From Lysinibacillus agricola (GTDB lineage: Bacteria; Bacillota; Bacilli; Bacillales_A; Planococcaceae): a stretch of 64,000 nucleotides of DNA. A program made the translations under genes and the position numbers. The stretch is taken from positions 2,421,501-2,485,500 of the forward strand of contig NZ_CP067341.1 of assembly GCF_016638705.1 (NCBI RefSeq), in the 5' to 3' direction. How positions within the stretch are numbered: position 1 is the stretch's first letter; every line of letters starts with the position of its first letter. The notes under the pieces were generated by a model. The model had not been told where the DNA came from and made no database searches. It saw only the letters and a program-made list of their open reading frames with translations. Of the stretch, positions 1-9,700 are shown piece after piece.

Positions 1-253
1 GCTGGATGATACAACATCTGCTCTTGATAGCGCCTCTGAAAGACATGTCCAACAAGCCATTAGCAATGAATATAAAGACACAACGACGTTTATCGTGGCG
101 TCTAAAATTGCTTCGATTCAACAGGCAGACCTAATTTTAGTATTAGAGGACGGCGAAATAGTTGGTCAAGGTACACATCAACAATTATTACAGAATAATA
201 AGTCCTACCAAGCAATTTACGCTTCACAGCAAAAGGCTGGTGAACAACAATGA
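1..253 (+). CDS. ABC exporter half-transporter, C-terminal end (partial)
   Basis: The reading frame is open from base 2 to the TGA at 251-253. It begins LDDTTSALD, the Walker B/D-loop region of an ABC ATPase, and ends with the H-loop region and a short tail. The rest lies before the window. The stop overlaps the ATG of the next ABC gene (ATGA), so the two are translationally coupled. They are probably the two halves of a heterodimeric exporter of the YfiB/YfiC or YheI/YheH type. The substrate cannot be told from sequence. Confidence 0.85.
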   Translation, partial: LDDTTSALDSASERHVQQAISNEYKDTTTFIVASKIASIQQADLILVLEDGEIVGQGTHQQLLQNNKSYQAIYASQQKAGEQQ

Positions 254-2061
254 GTCAAAATCAACCGAAGCAAATGAATTTTGGACGTGGACCACGTATG
301 GCAGGGCCTGCTGAAAAGGCTAAAAATCAAAAGACAACGATCTATCGTGTGTGGCAATATGTGAAGCAGCAAAAAATAGGGCTTTATTTCTCTATATTTT
401 TTGTTATTGCCTCGACGTTTTTAAGCTTAGCAGGACCGTACTTAATCGGACATATCGTTGACGAATACATTATGAAAAAGGACATTGCTGGTACGGTTCG
501 TTTAGGTATTGTACTAGCAGTTATCTATACAGTAGCGTCTATTTTTACATGGCTACAAACCTATGTCATGATTCATGTGGCCTTGAAAACAATTCGAACA
601 TTACGGCTTGAACTATTTAAAAAGCTCCAAACGTTAACATTGAGATTTTTTGATCAGCGAGCACTTGGTGATTTAATGAGCCGTGTGACCAATGATATCG
701 ATAATTTAAATACTGCACTTGCACAAAGTGTGACACAAATCGTATCGTCAATTTTAACAGTAATTGGTGTTAGTATTGCCATGTTCTCTCTTAGCTGGCA
801 GCTAGCGATCGTGACACTTATTATTATTCCGCTAATTGTTTTTACGACAAAGCAAATTGTCAAACGTAGTAGTAAAAACTATGCGGCACGTCAACGTGAT
901 TTAGGGAAACTCAACGGTTATATTGAGGAGATGATTACAGGGGCGGAGGTTGTAACTTTATTTGGGAAAGAGCAACAAACTATCGAGACGTTCCATAAGC
1001 AAAACGAAAATCTCCGTAACTCGGCACAGCGCGCAGAAATTACTTCAGGTCTACTAGGGCCAATTAATAACTTTATGAATAACTTAGGCTTAGCTATTGT
1101 CATTGGCACGGGGGCATTTTTATCAGTAAAAGGTATCGTTTCTGTTGGCGTTATCGCTGCGTTTGTCACGTATACCCGTCAATTTTTCCGTCCGCTGAAT
1201 CAGCTATCCAATCTTTTGAATACCTTCCAGTCAGCGATTGCAGGGGCAGAACGAGTCTTCGAAATTTTAGATGAACCTTCGGAAGTAGCTGATAAAAAGC
1301 ATGCTATTGATTGTCAAAGTCTAAAAGGGGAAGTGACATTTCAACATGTGTCCTTCAGTTATTTGCCAGAGAAACCAGTACTGCAAAATATTAACTTCCA
1401 TGCCAAGGCTGGTGACACCATTGCACTTGTCGGACCAACGGGATCAGGGAAAACAACCATTATTAATTTGTTGACTCGTTTTTATGATGTTGATGCAGGT
1501 GAAATTTTAATTGATGGTCAAAACATCGAGGATTATAAAATGGCAACGATTCGTCAAAGAGTGGGTGTCGTGTTGCAGGATACGTACTTATTTTCTGGGA
1601 CCATTCGTGAAAATATTCGTTTTGGAAAGCTTGATGCCACGGATGCAGAGGTGGAGGAAGCGGCGAAAATAGCCAATGCCCATAATTTCATTAAATATTT
1701 ACCTGCACAGTACGATACACCTGTACAGGCGGGCGGCGCAAACCTCAGTCAAGGTCAACGCCAATTATTGGCTATTGCCCGGGCAATTTTGGAAAATTCG
1801 GATATTTTAATTTTGGATGAAGCAACGTCCAGTGTGGATACGCAAACAGAGGTCGATATTCAAAAAGGTCTACAGCATTTAATGCAGGGACGCACAAGCT
1901 TTGTCATTGCACACCGCTTAAAAACAATCGAAAATGCCGACCAAATTCTTGTTATTCAACAAGGTGAAATCGTTGAGCAGGGCAATCACCAGCAGCTCAT
2001 GCAAAAACAAGGCATTTATAGTAACCTCCAGCAAAATCTTTTGCTAGAGCGAGTGGAATAA
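250..2061 (+). CDS. ABC exporter, fused permease/ATP-binding protein
   Basis: This 603-residue protein has a six-helix exporter membrane domain (about residues 40-330) followed by an ATPase domain. Visible motifs are Walker A GPTGSGKT (about 395), signature LSQGQ (about 499), Walker B ILILDEA (about 519) and the H-loop in IAHRL (about 555). Length and layout match the YfiC/YheH class of heterodimeric multidrug or lipid exporters. The start overlaps the stop of the partner gene, and a terminator follows at once, so this is the last gene of the operon. Family assignment is firm. Substrate is unknown. Confidence 0.92.
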   Translation: MSQNQPKQMNFGRGPRMAGPAEKAKNQKTTIYRVWQYVKQQKIGLYFSIFFVIASTFLSLAGPYLIGHIVDEYIMKKDIAGTVRLGIVLAVIYTVASIFTWLQTYVMIHVALKTIRTLRLELFKKLQTLTLRFFDQRALGDLMSRVTNDIDNLNTALAQSVTQIVSSILTVIGVSIAMFSLSWQLAIVTLIIIPLIVFTTKQIVKRSSKNYAARQRDLGKLNGYIEEMITGAEVVTLFGKEQQTIETFHKQNENLRNSAQRAEITSGLLGPINNFMNNLGLAIVIGTGAFLSVKGIVSVGVIAAFVTYTRQFFRPLNQLSNLLNTFQSAIAGAERVFEILDEPSEVADKKHAIDCQSLKGEVTFQHVSFSYLPEKPVLQNINFHAKAGDTIALVGPTGSGKTTIINLLTRFYDVDAGEILIDGQNIEDYKMATIRQRVGVVLQDTYLFSGTIRENIRFGKLDATDAEVEEAAKIANAHNFIKYLPAQYDTPVQAGGANLSQGQRQLLAIARAILENSDILILDEATSSVDTQTEVDIQKGLQHLMQGRTSFVIAHRLKTIENADQILVIQQGEIVEQGNHQQLMQKQGIYSNLQQNLLLERVE

Positions 2062-2068
2062 GATATAG

Positions 2069-2113
2069 AAGGCTGTCTATTAAGTATGTAAAAACTTTTA
2101 GACAGCCTTTTTA
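2069..2113 (+). terminator. Rho-independent terminator after the ABC exporter
   Basis: GGCTGTCT and AGACAGCC form an 8-bp stem around a loop of about 18 nt and are followed by a T run. It lies 10 bases after the stop codon. Confidence 0.85.
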
Positions 2114-2261
2114 ATTTTGTAAATAGAGAGAAATTAATAATAATCCTGACACACGTGCATATTCATAAGCAGATGATAATCCTTTAAACCAATTTACATT
2201 AATTTTAGGGAATTGAAATCGTAAAAGAACCATATAAAACTATAAAAGGAGGAAAGTTTTT

Positions 2262-3362
2262 ATGAACAAAAATCTCTCTGCAAATGTGAGTATGGTTTAC
2301 ATGATGACAAATAATCAAGTGATGAATCAAGTCATTGCTTTTTACAGGGACACAAATGGGATGCTCGCCTTTGTGGGTGCCTATCCAACTAATGGTAGAG
2401 GTACTGGTACAAGGAAAGTTTCTGCTGCAACGCCAAACAATGGTGTCGATCCCCTTACGTCACAAGGAGCTTTAACCTTGTCTCGTGATGGTCGTTTCCT
2501 ACTCGCAGTAAACGCAGGCAGCCATAGTATTAGCAGTTTTATCATTAGTGACAGCGGTGCGCCTGTTCTCGTGGATGTGAAGCCATCGGGAGGTGCTCAG
2601 CCAAATAGTGTAGATATATTTGGAGATCTTGTCTATGTTGCCAATGTAGGGTATGCCGCAAACAATTTTGCATCGAACATCATGGGTTTTCGGATAGATG
2701 AACACGGACGCCTTACTCCTATTGCTGGCTCCTCACGTTCTCTCAGCACTATCAATGCCGAGCCCGCTCAAGTTCTTTTCACGCGTGATGGTAATAAGCT
2801 CCTTGTAACCGAGTATACTTCAAACCGTCTTAGTGTTTACAATGTAAATCAAAATGGTACGGTTACAGAACCGACCGTTAATGACTCTTATGGTGATGGC
2901 CCATTAGGTGCCTATTTTTTATCATCTGGAATTCTCTTAGTTACTGAAGCAAGTTCGAATGCCCTGTCATCCTATTCAATGAGCAACGACGGGATTCTTC
3001 ATGTAATCAGTGGCTCTGTACCAAACGGCTATAAAACCGCATGCTGGGTAATCACGACAAGAGATGAACGTTTTGCATTCATAACTAATACTTTAAGTGG
3101 CACTATTTCCACTTACCGGATCGATCCCAATGGTGCACTGTCAGTAGCAGGGCATATTACCAGTACACCAGTTGGCACTGCTCCAGGACTGCCGATGGAT
3201 GTTGGAGTGAGTAAAGATGGACGGCATTTTTACACCCTTAACGGCAATCAGGGGACAGTCTCCGTATTTGCTATTCAAGGGAATGGAAGTCTAGTTAGAT
3301 TGCAGGTTGCTGCTTGGACTCAACTTCCTTATTTTGGCTCGCAAGGGTTAGCGGTTCTTTGA
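2262..3362 (+). CDS. Lactonase-like seven-bladed beta-propeller protein
   Basis: A 366-residue protein built of repeating propeller blades, with recurring phrases such as LTLSRDGRFLLAVN, RDGNKLLVTEYTSNRLSVY and SKDGRHFYTLNGNQGTVSVF. This is the pattern of the 6-phosphogluconolactonase-like/YncE-like beta-propeller family. No signal peptide is evident, so it is probably cytoplasmic. The start is set by AAAGGAGG placed 8-9 bases upstream. It stands alone between a terminator and a repeat tract. Whether it hydrolyses a lactone is not shown; many relatives have no known substrate. Confidence 0.75.
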   Translation: MNKNLSANVSMVYMMTNNQVMNQVIAFYRDTNGMLAFVGAYPTNGRGTGTRKVSAATPNNGVDPLTSQGALTLSRDGRFLLAVNAGSHSISSFIISDSGAPVLVDVKPSGGAQPNSVDIFGDLVYVANVGYAANNFASNIMGFRIDEHGRLTPIAGSSRSLSTINAEPAQVLFTRDGNKLLVTEYTSNRLSVYNVNQNGTVTEPTVNDSYGDGPLGAYFLSSGILLVTEASSNALSSYSMSNDGILHVISGSVPNGYKTACWVITTRDERFAFITNTLSGTISTYRIDPNGALSVAGHITSTPVGTAPGLPMDVGVSKDGRHFYTLNGNQGTVSVFAIQGNGSLVRLQVAAWTQLPYFGSQGLAVL

Positions 3363-3365
3363 ATT

Positions 3366-3640
3366 TATTGAGCGTTGGGTGATAAATAAAAAAAGTTGGG
3401 TGATAAATTTTAAAAGTTAGGTGATAAATAAGAAAGGTTGGGTGATAAATTTTAAAAGTTAGGTGATAAATAAGAAAAGTTGGGTGATAAATTTTAAAAG
3501 TTAGGTGATAAATAAAAAAAGTTGAGCGATAAATCAAAGTTAGGCGATAAATTTAAAAATTAGGGCGATAAACCTTGGAATTGTTCCGATAAATCAAAAA
3601 TTTGTTCCGATAAACCTTGAAATTGTTCCGATAAATTAAT
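3366..3640 (+). repeat. Tandem GATAAA repeat tract
   Basis: About twelve imperfect units of roughly 22 bases, most containing GGGTGATAAAT or GGCGATAAA with A/T-rich joints, run from the stop of the propeller gene to the LysR terminator. The units alternate between two forms (ending AAAAAGTTG or TTTTAAAAGTTAG), so the higher-order period is about 44 bases. Towards the right end they drift to TTCCGATAAA. A second tract of the same family lies at 11017-11110. Reverse translation gives an artificial IYHPTF ORF. Confidence 0.8.
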
Positions 3641-3643
3641 TTG

Positions 3644-3676
3644 GACCCTATCGAACTAGCTTTGTTCGATAGGGTC
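3644..3676. terminator. Hairpin overlapping the lysR stop codon
   Basis: GACCCTATCGAAC and GTTCGATAGGGTC form a perfect 13-bp stem with a 7-nt loop. The stop codon of the minus-strand regulator lies inside it. The flanking T content is modest on both strands. Its position between convergent units suggests a bidirectional terminator. Confidence 0.6.
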
Positions 3677-4534
3677 TTCCAGCAACAACGATTCAATAAC
3701 TTGTTTTAATTGAAAAATAGAAGATTGTTTACTTTCGCTTTTCTTGTAAATAAAGACAGTTTCTATCACCTTGTTTAGCTGCTGCAAATCGTAATAGTGA
3801 ATGTTGGGATAGTTATAAAGATCAATTAGTTTTGTATTTAACACAGCAATCGAATTGTCTATTTGTAGGAAATCAAGAATACTACTTACTGATTTTATTT
3901 CTTTCATCGTAAATGGAATTTGATTCTTTTTTAGCCACTCTGCCATCGCATGTGTATACATACAGCCTCTGCTTAACACAAGTAGTGTAACGGGTGAACG
4001 TTCCTCAAAATTAATGATACATGTATTATTCGATATGACTTCAAAAGTTTCTGTTGCAATCATGTCATAATTTAAATCAGAATAATGTTTAATAGGATTA
4101 CTCGTGAGTGCACAATCCATTTCGGCATTGTGTATTTTTTGATTTAAAGAAGTACTGGATTCCACAATGAAATCGACATCTAAAGGAATATTATTTGTCT
4201 GCAAGGCATTCATAATGGGTGCGCCATAAATTTTGATCGTTGTATGTGAAGTACCAAAGCTAATTTTTGTGTCCGTTTGTGCCGATCCAATTGCTTGTAA
4301 AAATTCATCGTATTCCTGTGTCATAAGCTTTAAAAAGTTTAAATATTGTATGCCTACATCCGTAATCTTCAAGCCTTGTGGTGTACGCTTAAAAACCTCT
4401 TGGCCAATTTCAGCCTCCATTTTTTTCACTTTAGAAGTTAAGGCAGATTGAGTATAATTCGTCATTTCTGCAGATTTACTGAGATTTTGCCTCTCCAAAA
4501 TTTCGATTTTTAATGTTATTTCTTCTATGTTCAT
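3656..4534 (-). CDS. LysR-family transcriptional regulator
   Basis: This 292-residue protein starts MNIEEITLKIEILERQ. The N-terminal winged helix-turn-helix (about residues 1-60) includes NLSKSAEMTNYTQSALTSKV and EAEIGQEVFKRTPQGLKIT, the classic LysR pattern; a co-inducer-binding domain follows. A longer in-frame start at 4579 adds 15 residues that do not fit the family, so 4534 is preferred. It is divergent from an MFS transporter across about 140 bases containing a perfect palindrome, so it probably controls that transporter. The effector is unknown. Confidence 0.88.
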   Translation of the reverse strand: MNIEEITLKIEILERQNLSKSAEMTNYTQSALTSKVKKMEAEIGQEVFKRTPQGLKITDVGIQYLNFLKLMTQEYDEFLQAIGSAQTDTKISFGTSHTTIKIYGAPIMNALQTNNIPLDVDFIVESSTSLNQKIHNAEMDCALTSNPIKHYSDLNYDMIATETFEVISNNTCIINFEERSPVTLLVLSRGCMYTHAMAEWLKKNQIPFTMKEIKSVSSILDFLQIDNSIAVLNTKLIDLYNYPNIHYYDLQQLNKVIETVFIYKKSESKQSSIFQLKQVIESLLLEDPIEQS

Positions 4535-4563
4535 GTTGTATTTCACACACCTATAAAATTTTT

Positions 4564-4578
4564 TGATAGCCACTATCA
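4564..4578. promoter_or_regulatory. Palindrome between lysR and MFS, candidate LysR operator
   Basis: TGATAG-CCA-CTATCA is a perfect 6+6 palindrome 30 bases upstream of the LysR start, in the divergent intergenic region. LysR proteins usually bind dyads of this size near their own promoter. The role is inferred from position. Confidence 0.45.
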
Positions 4579-4677
4579 CTTTCCTCCATTTTACGCATTC
4601 CTAGGGCTAGCGTAAACTCTTGTACATAAAGTTATTCTACACAAATGAATCAGTGTATCGGTATTGGAGGAATTTTC

Positions 4678-5859
4678 ATGAATACATATTATAAATGGAT
4701 TATCGTATTAGTGGCTACGCTTTCTCAAACTGCGGCAACTTTTGTTACGTACGGCATGGGACCAATTGCTACATTTTATCAAATTGAATGGAATTTATCA
4801 TCGTTACAAACAGGATTTATCGTTTCTGCAGTTAATATTGGGCCAATTTTCTCAATGATTTTGTTTGGCTATTTAATGGATAAAAAAGGGAAAAAACAAA
4901 TCATCGGATGGGGCTCCATTTTATTAGGGTTCTCAGCTTTGCTACTAATGTTAGTAAATGACTATACGGTATTGTTAATTTTATTACTAGTCGTGGGGAT
5001 ATGGTACGGAAGTGCGCAAACAGGGGGCAGCACGGCAATCGTAAAATGGTTTCCAGACAAACATCGCGGGCTGGCGATTGGCATTCGACAAACAGGCATT
5101 CCAATCGGTGGAGCTCTAGCATCAGTCATTCTCACATATATGTACCATCATTTTAGCCTGTCATCAGTGCATCTTGTTCAAGGCTTGGTAGCTATTGCTG
5201 GCGGACTACTCTTTTTACTTATTTATCAGGAGCCTAAAAATCGCGTAACGGTAGCAGCAACATCTGTAACCTTAAAAGAGAAGCTCAACGCCATTAAAAA
5301 TAATAAGAATTTATATCCAATCTATATTGTAGGAATCGTCATGATGACCTTACAAATGATACTCGTTGCCCATTTCATGAGTTATTTACATCAAGAAGGA
5401 GGTTATTCCTTAACGGAGGCGGGACAATATTTAAGCCTTGTATTAATAGGAGGAATGGTTGGAAGGGTAGCTATTGCTTGGATTAGTGATCAATTTTTTG
5501 CACAGAAGCGAGAACATTTATTAATGATGGTGATGGCGGGTGCAGTTATTCTTACAGTAATATTGCCACTTATGCTACATGTGGAAATTTTGATGCTACT
5601 GTTTTGTTTTGTATTAGGCTTTGTGGCTCTTGGGTGGTATTCATTGTTCATTGCTTGTGTGACAGAACAATCGAATCCAAATTATGTAGGTCTAACTGTG
5701 AGTGCAGCTTTGACGTTGAATCAACTATTTATTGTGATTGCCCCAACGTTATTTGGATTCATGGTCACTATTTTTTCAAGCTATCAATTGGCGATGGATA
5801 TTGTAGCGATCTTTGTAGCGCTAGGTGCAGTTAATTTATATAGATCGATAAAAAGGTGA
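4678..5859 (+). CDS. MFS transporter
   Basis: A 393-residue, very hydrophobic protein with about 12 predicted membrane segments. The MFS loop motif appears as GYLMDKKGKKQIIG between helices 2 and 3, and FPDKHRGLAIGIRQTGIPIG matches the region before helix 5. The start at 4678 follows TTGGAGGA at 6-7 bases; an upstream in-frame ATG at 4645 has no ribosome site. It is divergent from a LysR regulator, so expression is probably inducible. The substrate is not deducible; the closest general resemblance is to CynX/OFA-like organic anion carriers. Confidence 0.88.
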   Translation: MNTYYKWIIVLVATLSQTAATFVTYGMGPIATFYQIEWNLSSLQTGFIVSAVNIGPIFSMILFGYLMDKKGKKQIIGWGSILLGFSALLLMLVNDYTVLLILLLVVGIWYGSAQTGGSTAIVKWFPDKHRGLAIGIRQTGIPIGGALASVILTYMYHHFSLSSVHLVQGLVAIAGGLLFLLIYQEPKNRVTVAATSVTLKEKLNAIKNNKNLYPIYIVGIVMMTLQMILVAHFMSYLHQEGGYSLTEAGQYLSLVLIGGMVGRVAIAWISDQFFAQKREHLLMMVMAGAVILTVILPLMLHVEILMLLFCFVLGFVALGWYSLFIACVTEQSNPNYVGLTVSAALTLNQLFIVIAPTLFGFMVTIFSSYQLAMDIVAIFVALGAVNLYRSIKR

Positions 5860-5885
5860 ATTTTGGCTCATTACCATAACATGGG

Positions 5886-6086
5886 GTTGATTTCCGTTCT
5901 GACTGGGCGCTTTGTTGTTGCTGCCGCTTCGCTTTCGCACAGATAAAACATTGTTGCTGACGCTTCGCTTTCGCACAGATAAAACATTGCCGCTGACGCT
6001 TCGCTTTCGCACAGAGCAGAGCTTCCTGGGGGCGTCCGTATGCCGAGGCATAATTGATTAGGAGTGGCTATGACGCTTCTCTTGTC
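5886..6086 (+). repeat. Dispersed intergenic repeat, copy A
   Basis: Begins GTTGATTTCCGTTCTGACTG and ends near TTGTCAAC, so the ends are roughly inverted. Inside are three 36-base tandem units built on GCTTCGCTTTCGCACAG plus ATAAAACATT. Related sequences occur at 15105-15410 and 54487-54779, with fragments at 44260, 45345, 53367 and 55775. It carries no gene and looks like a non-autonomous, MITE-like element. Confidence 0.7.
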
Positions 6087-6130
6087 AACTTAAAAGCTTT
6101 AGTGGAGGGAAAGGATATCCCTTAACATGT

Positions 6131-6168
6131 AAGTTTCATGGAAAAAAATTTATTTTTTCATGAAACTT
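6131..6168. other. Long hairpin upstream of ECF sigma gene
   Basis: AAGTTTCATG and CATGAAACTT are perfect inverted repeats, extended inward by A6/T6. The right arm contains the TGAAAC motif that also serves as the -35 of the ECF-type promoter below. It could be a terminator for upstream readthrough or an operator. Confidence 0.55.
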
Positions 6169-6188
6169 TTTCATTGTTCATTAGTCTA
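6161..6188 (+). promoter_or_regulatory. ECF-type promoter of sigma gene
   Basis: TGAAAC (6161-6166), 16 bases, then AGTCTA (6183-6188) resembles the TGAAAC...CGTCTA promoters of Bacillus ECF sigma factors (SigM/SigV/SigX class). It lies about 35 bases before the ATG of an ECF sigma gene, which suggests autoregulation. Confidence 0.55.
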
Positions 6189-6224
6189 ACTATAAATGCT
6201 TTTGAAGCAAAGGGGGCGAGCAAA

Positions 6225-6758
6225 ATGTTAAAAGAACAGAAGGACGCTCACTTATCTAGTGCTATGACAATTTACGGAGATTATTTATTACGAGTATGCT
6301 ATACATATGTTCAAGATTGGACAGTGGCCGAGGATTTGGTACAAGACACATTTGTTAAATACTATGAGAAAATGGACCAGTTTCGTGAAGAAGCTTCCGT
6401 CAAAACATATTTATATCGAATTGCGATCAACAATTGCCATAGTTATCTTTCAAGCTGGCGCTATAAAAAAATACAAGTCATTGATTACTGGGACAAATTA
6501 AAGAGCCTTTCCAATAATCCTGAGAAGGAAGTATTGATGGGTGAAACGGATGCAATGCTAGTGACATCGATTGAAAAACTTCCAACGAAATACAAAGATG
6601 TACTACTACTATTTCACTTTGCCGAGTTTTCCTTAAAGGACGTTGCAAAACTGTTAAAGCTACCAGAAAATACGGTGAAAACACGATTAAGGCGAGCGCG
6701 TCAAATGGTTGGGATCACGCTATTGGAGGAGGGGTTCGAATATGGATCAGATTCGTAA
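6225..6758 (+). CDS. ECF RNA polymerase sigma factor
   Basis: A 177-residue sigma-70 family protein. Region 2 is seen in CYTYVQDWTVAEDLVQDTFVKYYEKMDQFREEASVKTYLYRIAINNC and region 4 in LPTKYKDVLLLFHFAEFSLKDVAKLLKLPENTVKTRLRRAR. The start at 6225 follows AAAGGGGGCG; an ATG at 6138 would lie in the promoter hairpin. It overlaps the next gene, which encodes a membrane protein likely to be its anti-sigma factor. The promoter carries its own ECF-like consensus. The signal sensed is unknown. Confidence 0.92.
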   Translation: MLKEQKDAHLSSAMTIYGDYLLRVCYTYVQDWTVAEDLVQDTFVKYYEKMDQFREEASVKTYLYRIAINNCHSYLSSWRYKKIQVIDYWDKLKSLSNNPEKEVLMGETDAMLVTSIEKLPTKYKDVLLLFHFAEFSLKDVAKLLKLPENTVKTRLRRARQMVGITLLEEGFEYGSDS

Positions 6759-9700
6759 TGCCATCAACGAAATGTATAAGGAAGGTAAATTCTCTCATGA
6801 AAGTCATGTAAAAACGTTTCAAAAAATCAATCAAAAAACGAAGAGGCAAACACCGTTAACGCCTATTATCCTAACAGTAGTCGTATCAGGATGTCTGTTA
6901 ATCAGTTTAAAGCTAATGCTATCCCAAAATGATTTCCAATCAACGACGTCGGCAATCATCGATTCAAATCTTTATCCAGAAAAGTCTGGGAAGTTTAAAG
7001 ACTATAGCGTATTAAAGCGTCCTTGGATGGTAGTAGGGTTAGCAAGTACAGTCTCCTTATTTATTTTTGCATTATTTGCTTTGATGAAAAAATGGTTTTG
7101 GCGTGTACTACTATGTATCATCATTATGATTGCCATTTTAGGAAATATGTCTGAACGAATTGGCTATCGCGTTTACGTACAAAATGAAGCGGAAATTCAA
7201 AATGCTATAAAATGGGGACCATTCCATCCTAATACTGTTAAAATGAATGATACAATAACGATTCAACAGTATAGAATTGGCTATTTTTCGGAGAATGGCT
7301 TTCAAGGTATATCAATTTTCAAGCATAATGGAAAAGGCTATGCATTAGATTTCTTTATACAGAGTGAATTAGATACAATGACTGCCGTTTATTTGAAAGA
7401 CATCCACTACATTGTTATTCCATTACTTGAAAATCATAACATCGAAAAATTAATAATAGACACTGATGCTGAGCGAATGGAGATTGCAGTTGATTCGAAT
7501 GTAGCACAATTAGTATCAGTACCTTTTAAATCAGAAATAGCTACTTCACAATTGGTGATACATGCATTGGATCATGAAGGAAAAACCTATATTCTCTATA
7601 ATGATTCAAAAATTTTTACCTATTAACAGTTACCCCGTATGAAGGTAAGATGCCTTCATACGGGGTTCATTTTTGACATATCTATGAAATGAGTCGTCCC
7701 TACGTCTTAGGTCTTAGAAGAATTTAAAGCGGAGGGTCGTTTTTAATAATGAATATTCCTATATAATGAATTTATTGGAAGATTATATAGCGGGAGGAAA
7801 TTACATTGAAAAAAATTATTGGACTTGGTTTAGTTATGGGTGCTTCCTTATTTGTTATATCTGGGTGTAACTCAGTCATGCCAGGTAAAACCAAAGATGA
7901 AACAATTCTAGTGGAAAAGGATAAAGCAGAGAGGTTAGATGTTGAATTACAATTTGGGGTTGGAGAAATTACAGTTGAAAAGGGTGCCAAGGATTGGGTT
8001 GAGGGGACTGCTCAATATAATATTGATAAACTGGCACCAAAAGTTAAATATGACTTACGCGGCAAGACAGGAAAAGTAGTGATTGACCATAAAGGTTCTA
8101 CTAACGTGCGTCTTGGAAAAATAAAAAATACATGGGATATCGAACTGAATGAAGATATTCCAATGGACCTGTCAATCGAAACAGGTGCCTCGGATGCAGA
8201 AATTGATTTACAAGGGCTTCAGTTGGAAAAATTAGATATTGAAACGGGTATTGGTGATCTAAGTGTGAACTTAGGTGGTGATTGGAAAAAAAGCTTCGAA
8301 ACGAATATTGAAACAGGTGTTGGGCAAACTACTGTCATTTTACCATCAAAGGTTGGTGTAAAACTTACGACAGAAGAAGGCATCGGCACTTCAAATATAG
8401 AAGGTTTAATTTCTAAAGGTAAAGGGGTTTATGTTAACGAAGCATATGATAAAGCTGATGTAGTATTAGAGGTTAATTCAGAACTTGGGGTTGGCGACAT
8501 TACTTTTAAATTGGATAAATAAAGAAAAGTTTAGTAGGCTACTTTAAGTTGAAGTAGTCTACTTTTTTGGTTCTATAATATTAGTTACGGTATACATACA
8601 TCGAAACAGAGTGACGGAGAGAACCGTCAGAGCGACGGAAAGTATCGACTGAACGACGGATAGGACTGCCGAAGTGGGGTTCACCCAACAATTGAAAAAA
8701 GAATTTTAACAAAGTGAAACCTTTTGATAGAGTTATTTACTCTAAGTATTGAAAGGGGGAAACAGCATGGAACATGATTTATCTATCGTCAAACAGGCTA
8801 TTGCAGGGAATAAGGAAGCGTTTGAGCAGCTACTCATTCTAGAGGAAGAAAAACTATTCTATGCCGCGTTTTCTTATGTTGGCCAAAAAGAGGATGCATT
8901 GGATGCTATCCAAGAAGCAGCATGTAAAGCCTATCTAACCGTTCATCAGTTAAAGCATCCAGAATTTTTTTCCACATGGCTGTTTCGCATTTTAATACAT
9001 GAATGCTACCGATTGCTAAAAAAAGGGCAAAAAATTATTCCTTATGAAGAAAGTGAATTATTAAATCGGTTACAGGAGCAAGAAAATGTTATGGCGAATC
9101 CAATCGATTTATCGGATGCCATACATCAATTGAATCATTCTCAACAAATGGCCATCATTTTATTTTATTATCACGATTTACCGATTAAAGAGATTTCTGA
9201 AGTAATGGAAAAGCCTGTGAGCACTATTAAGACGTATTTGCATCGTGGAAAAAAACAGTTGAAGCGAGAATTAGAAAGGAGTGCAACGTTCAATGAAAAA
9301 GCCATTTAATGAAAACGGACCCCTTCCAGAATTCCCTAGAGATGAGGTACGAGCAGCAATTACCAAAGGAATCCAACAAGCAGAGGAGCAAACAAATATG
9401 ACTCAAACACCTGTGCAAATGAAAAGAAAAAGTAAACGTAAACCATTATTATATGTAGCAAGTGCGGCGGCCGCATTTAGTATTATGATCGGTTCTGTCG
9501 CATATGTATCACCAACTTTCGCAAGTACATTATCACAGCTACCAATTGTCGGGTCAGTATTCAGTAACTCAGGCTTACCTGGCCTAAAACAAGCTAGTGA
9601 ACAAGGGTTAACAAGCACTGTTGGAGAAAAGCATACAATTAACGGTATTTCTGTAACCGTAGATGAAATCCTTTATGACGAATCTAATATTACGGTAGGA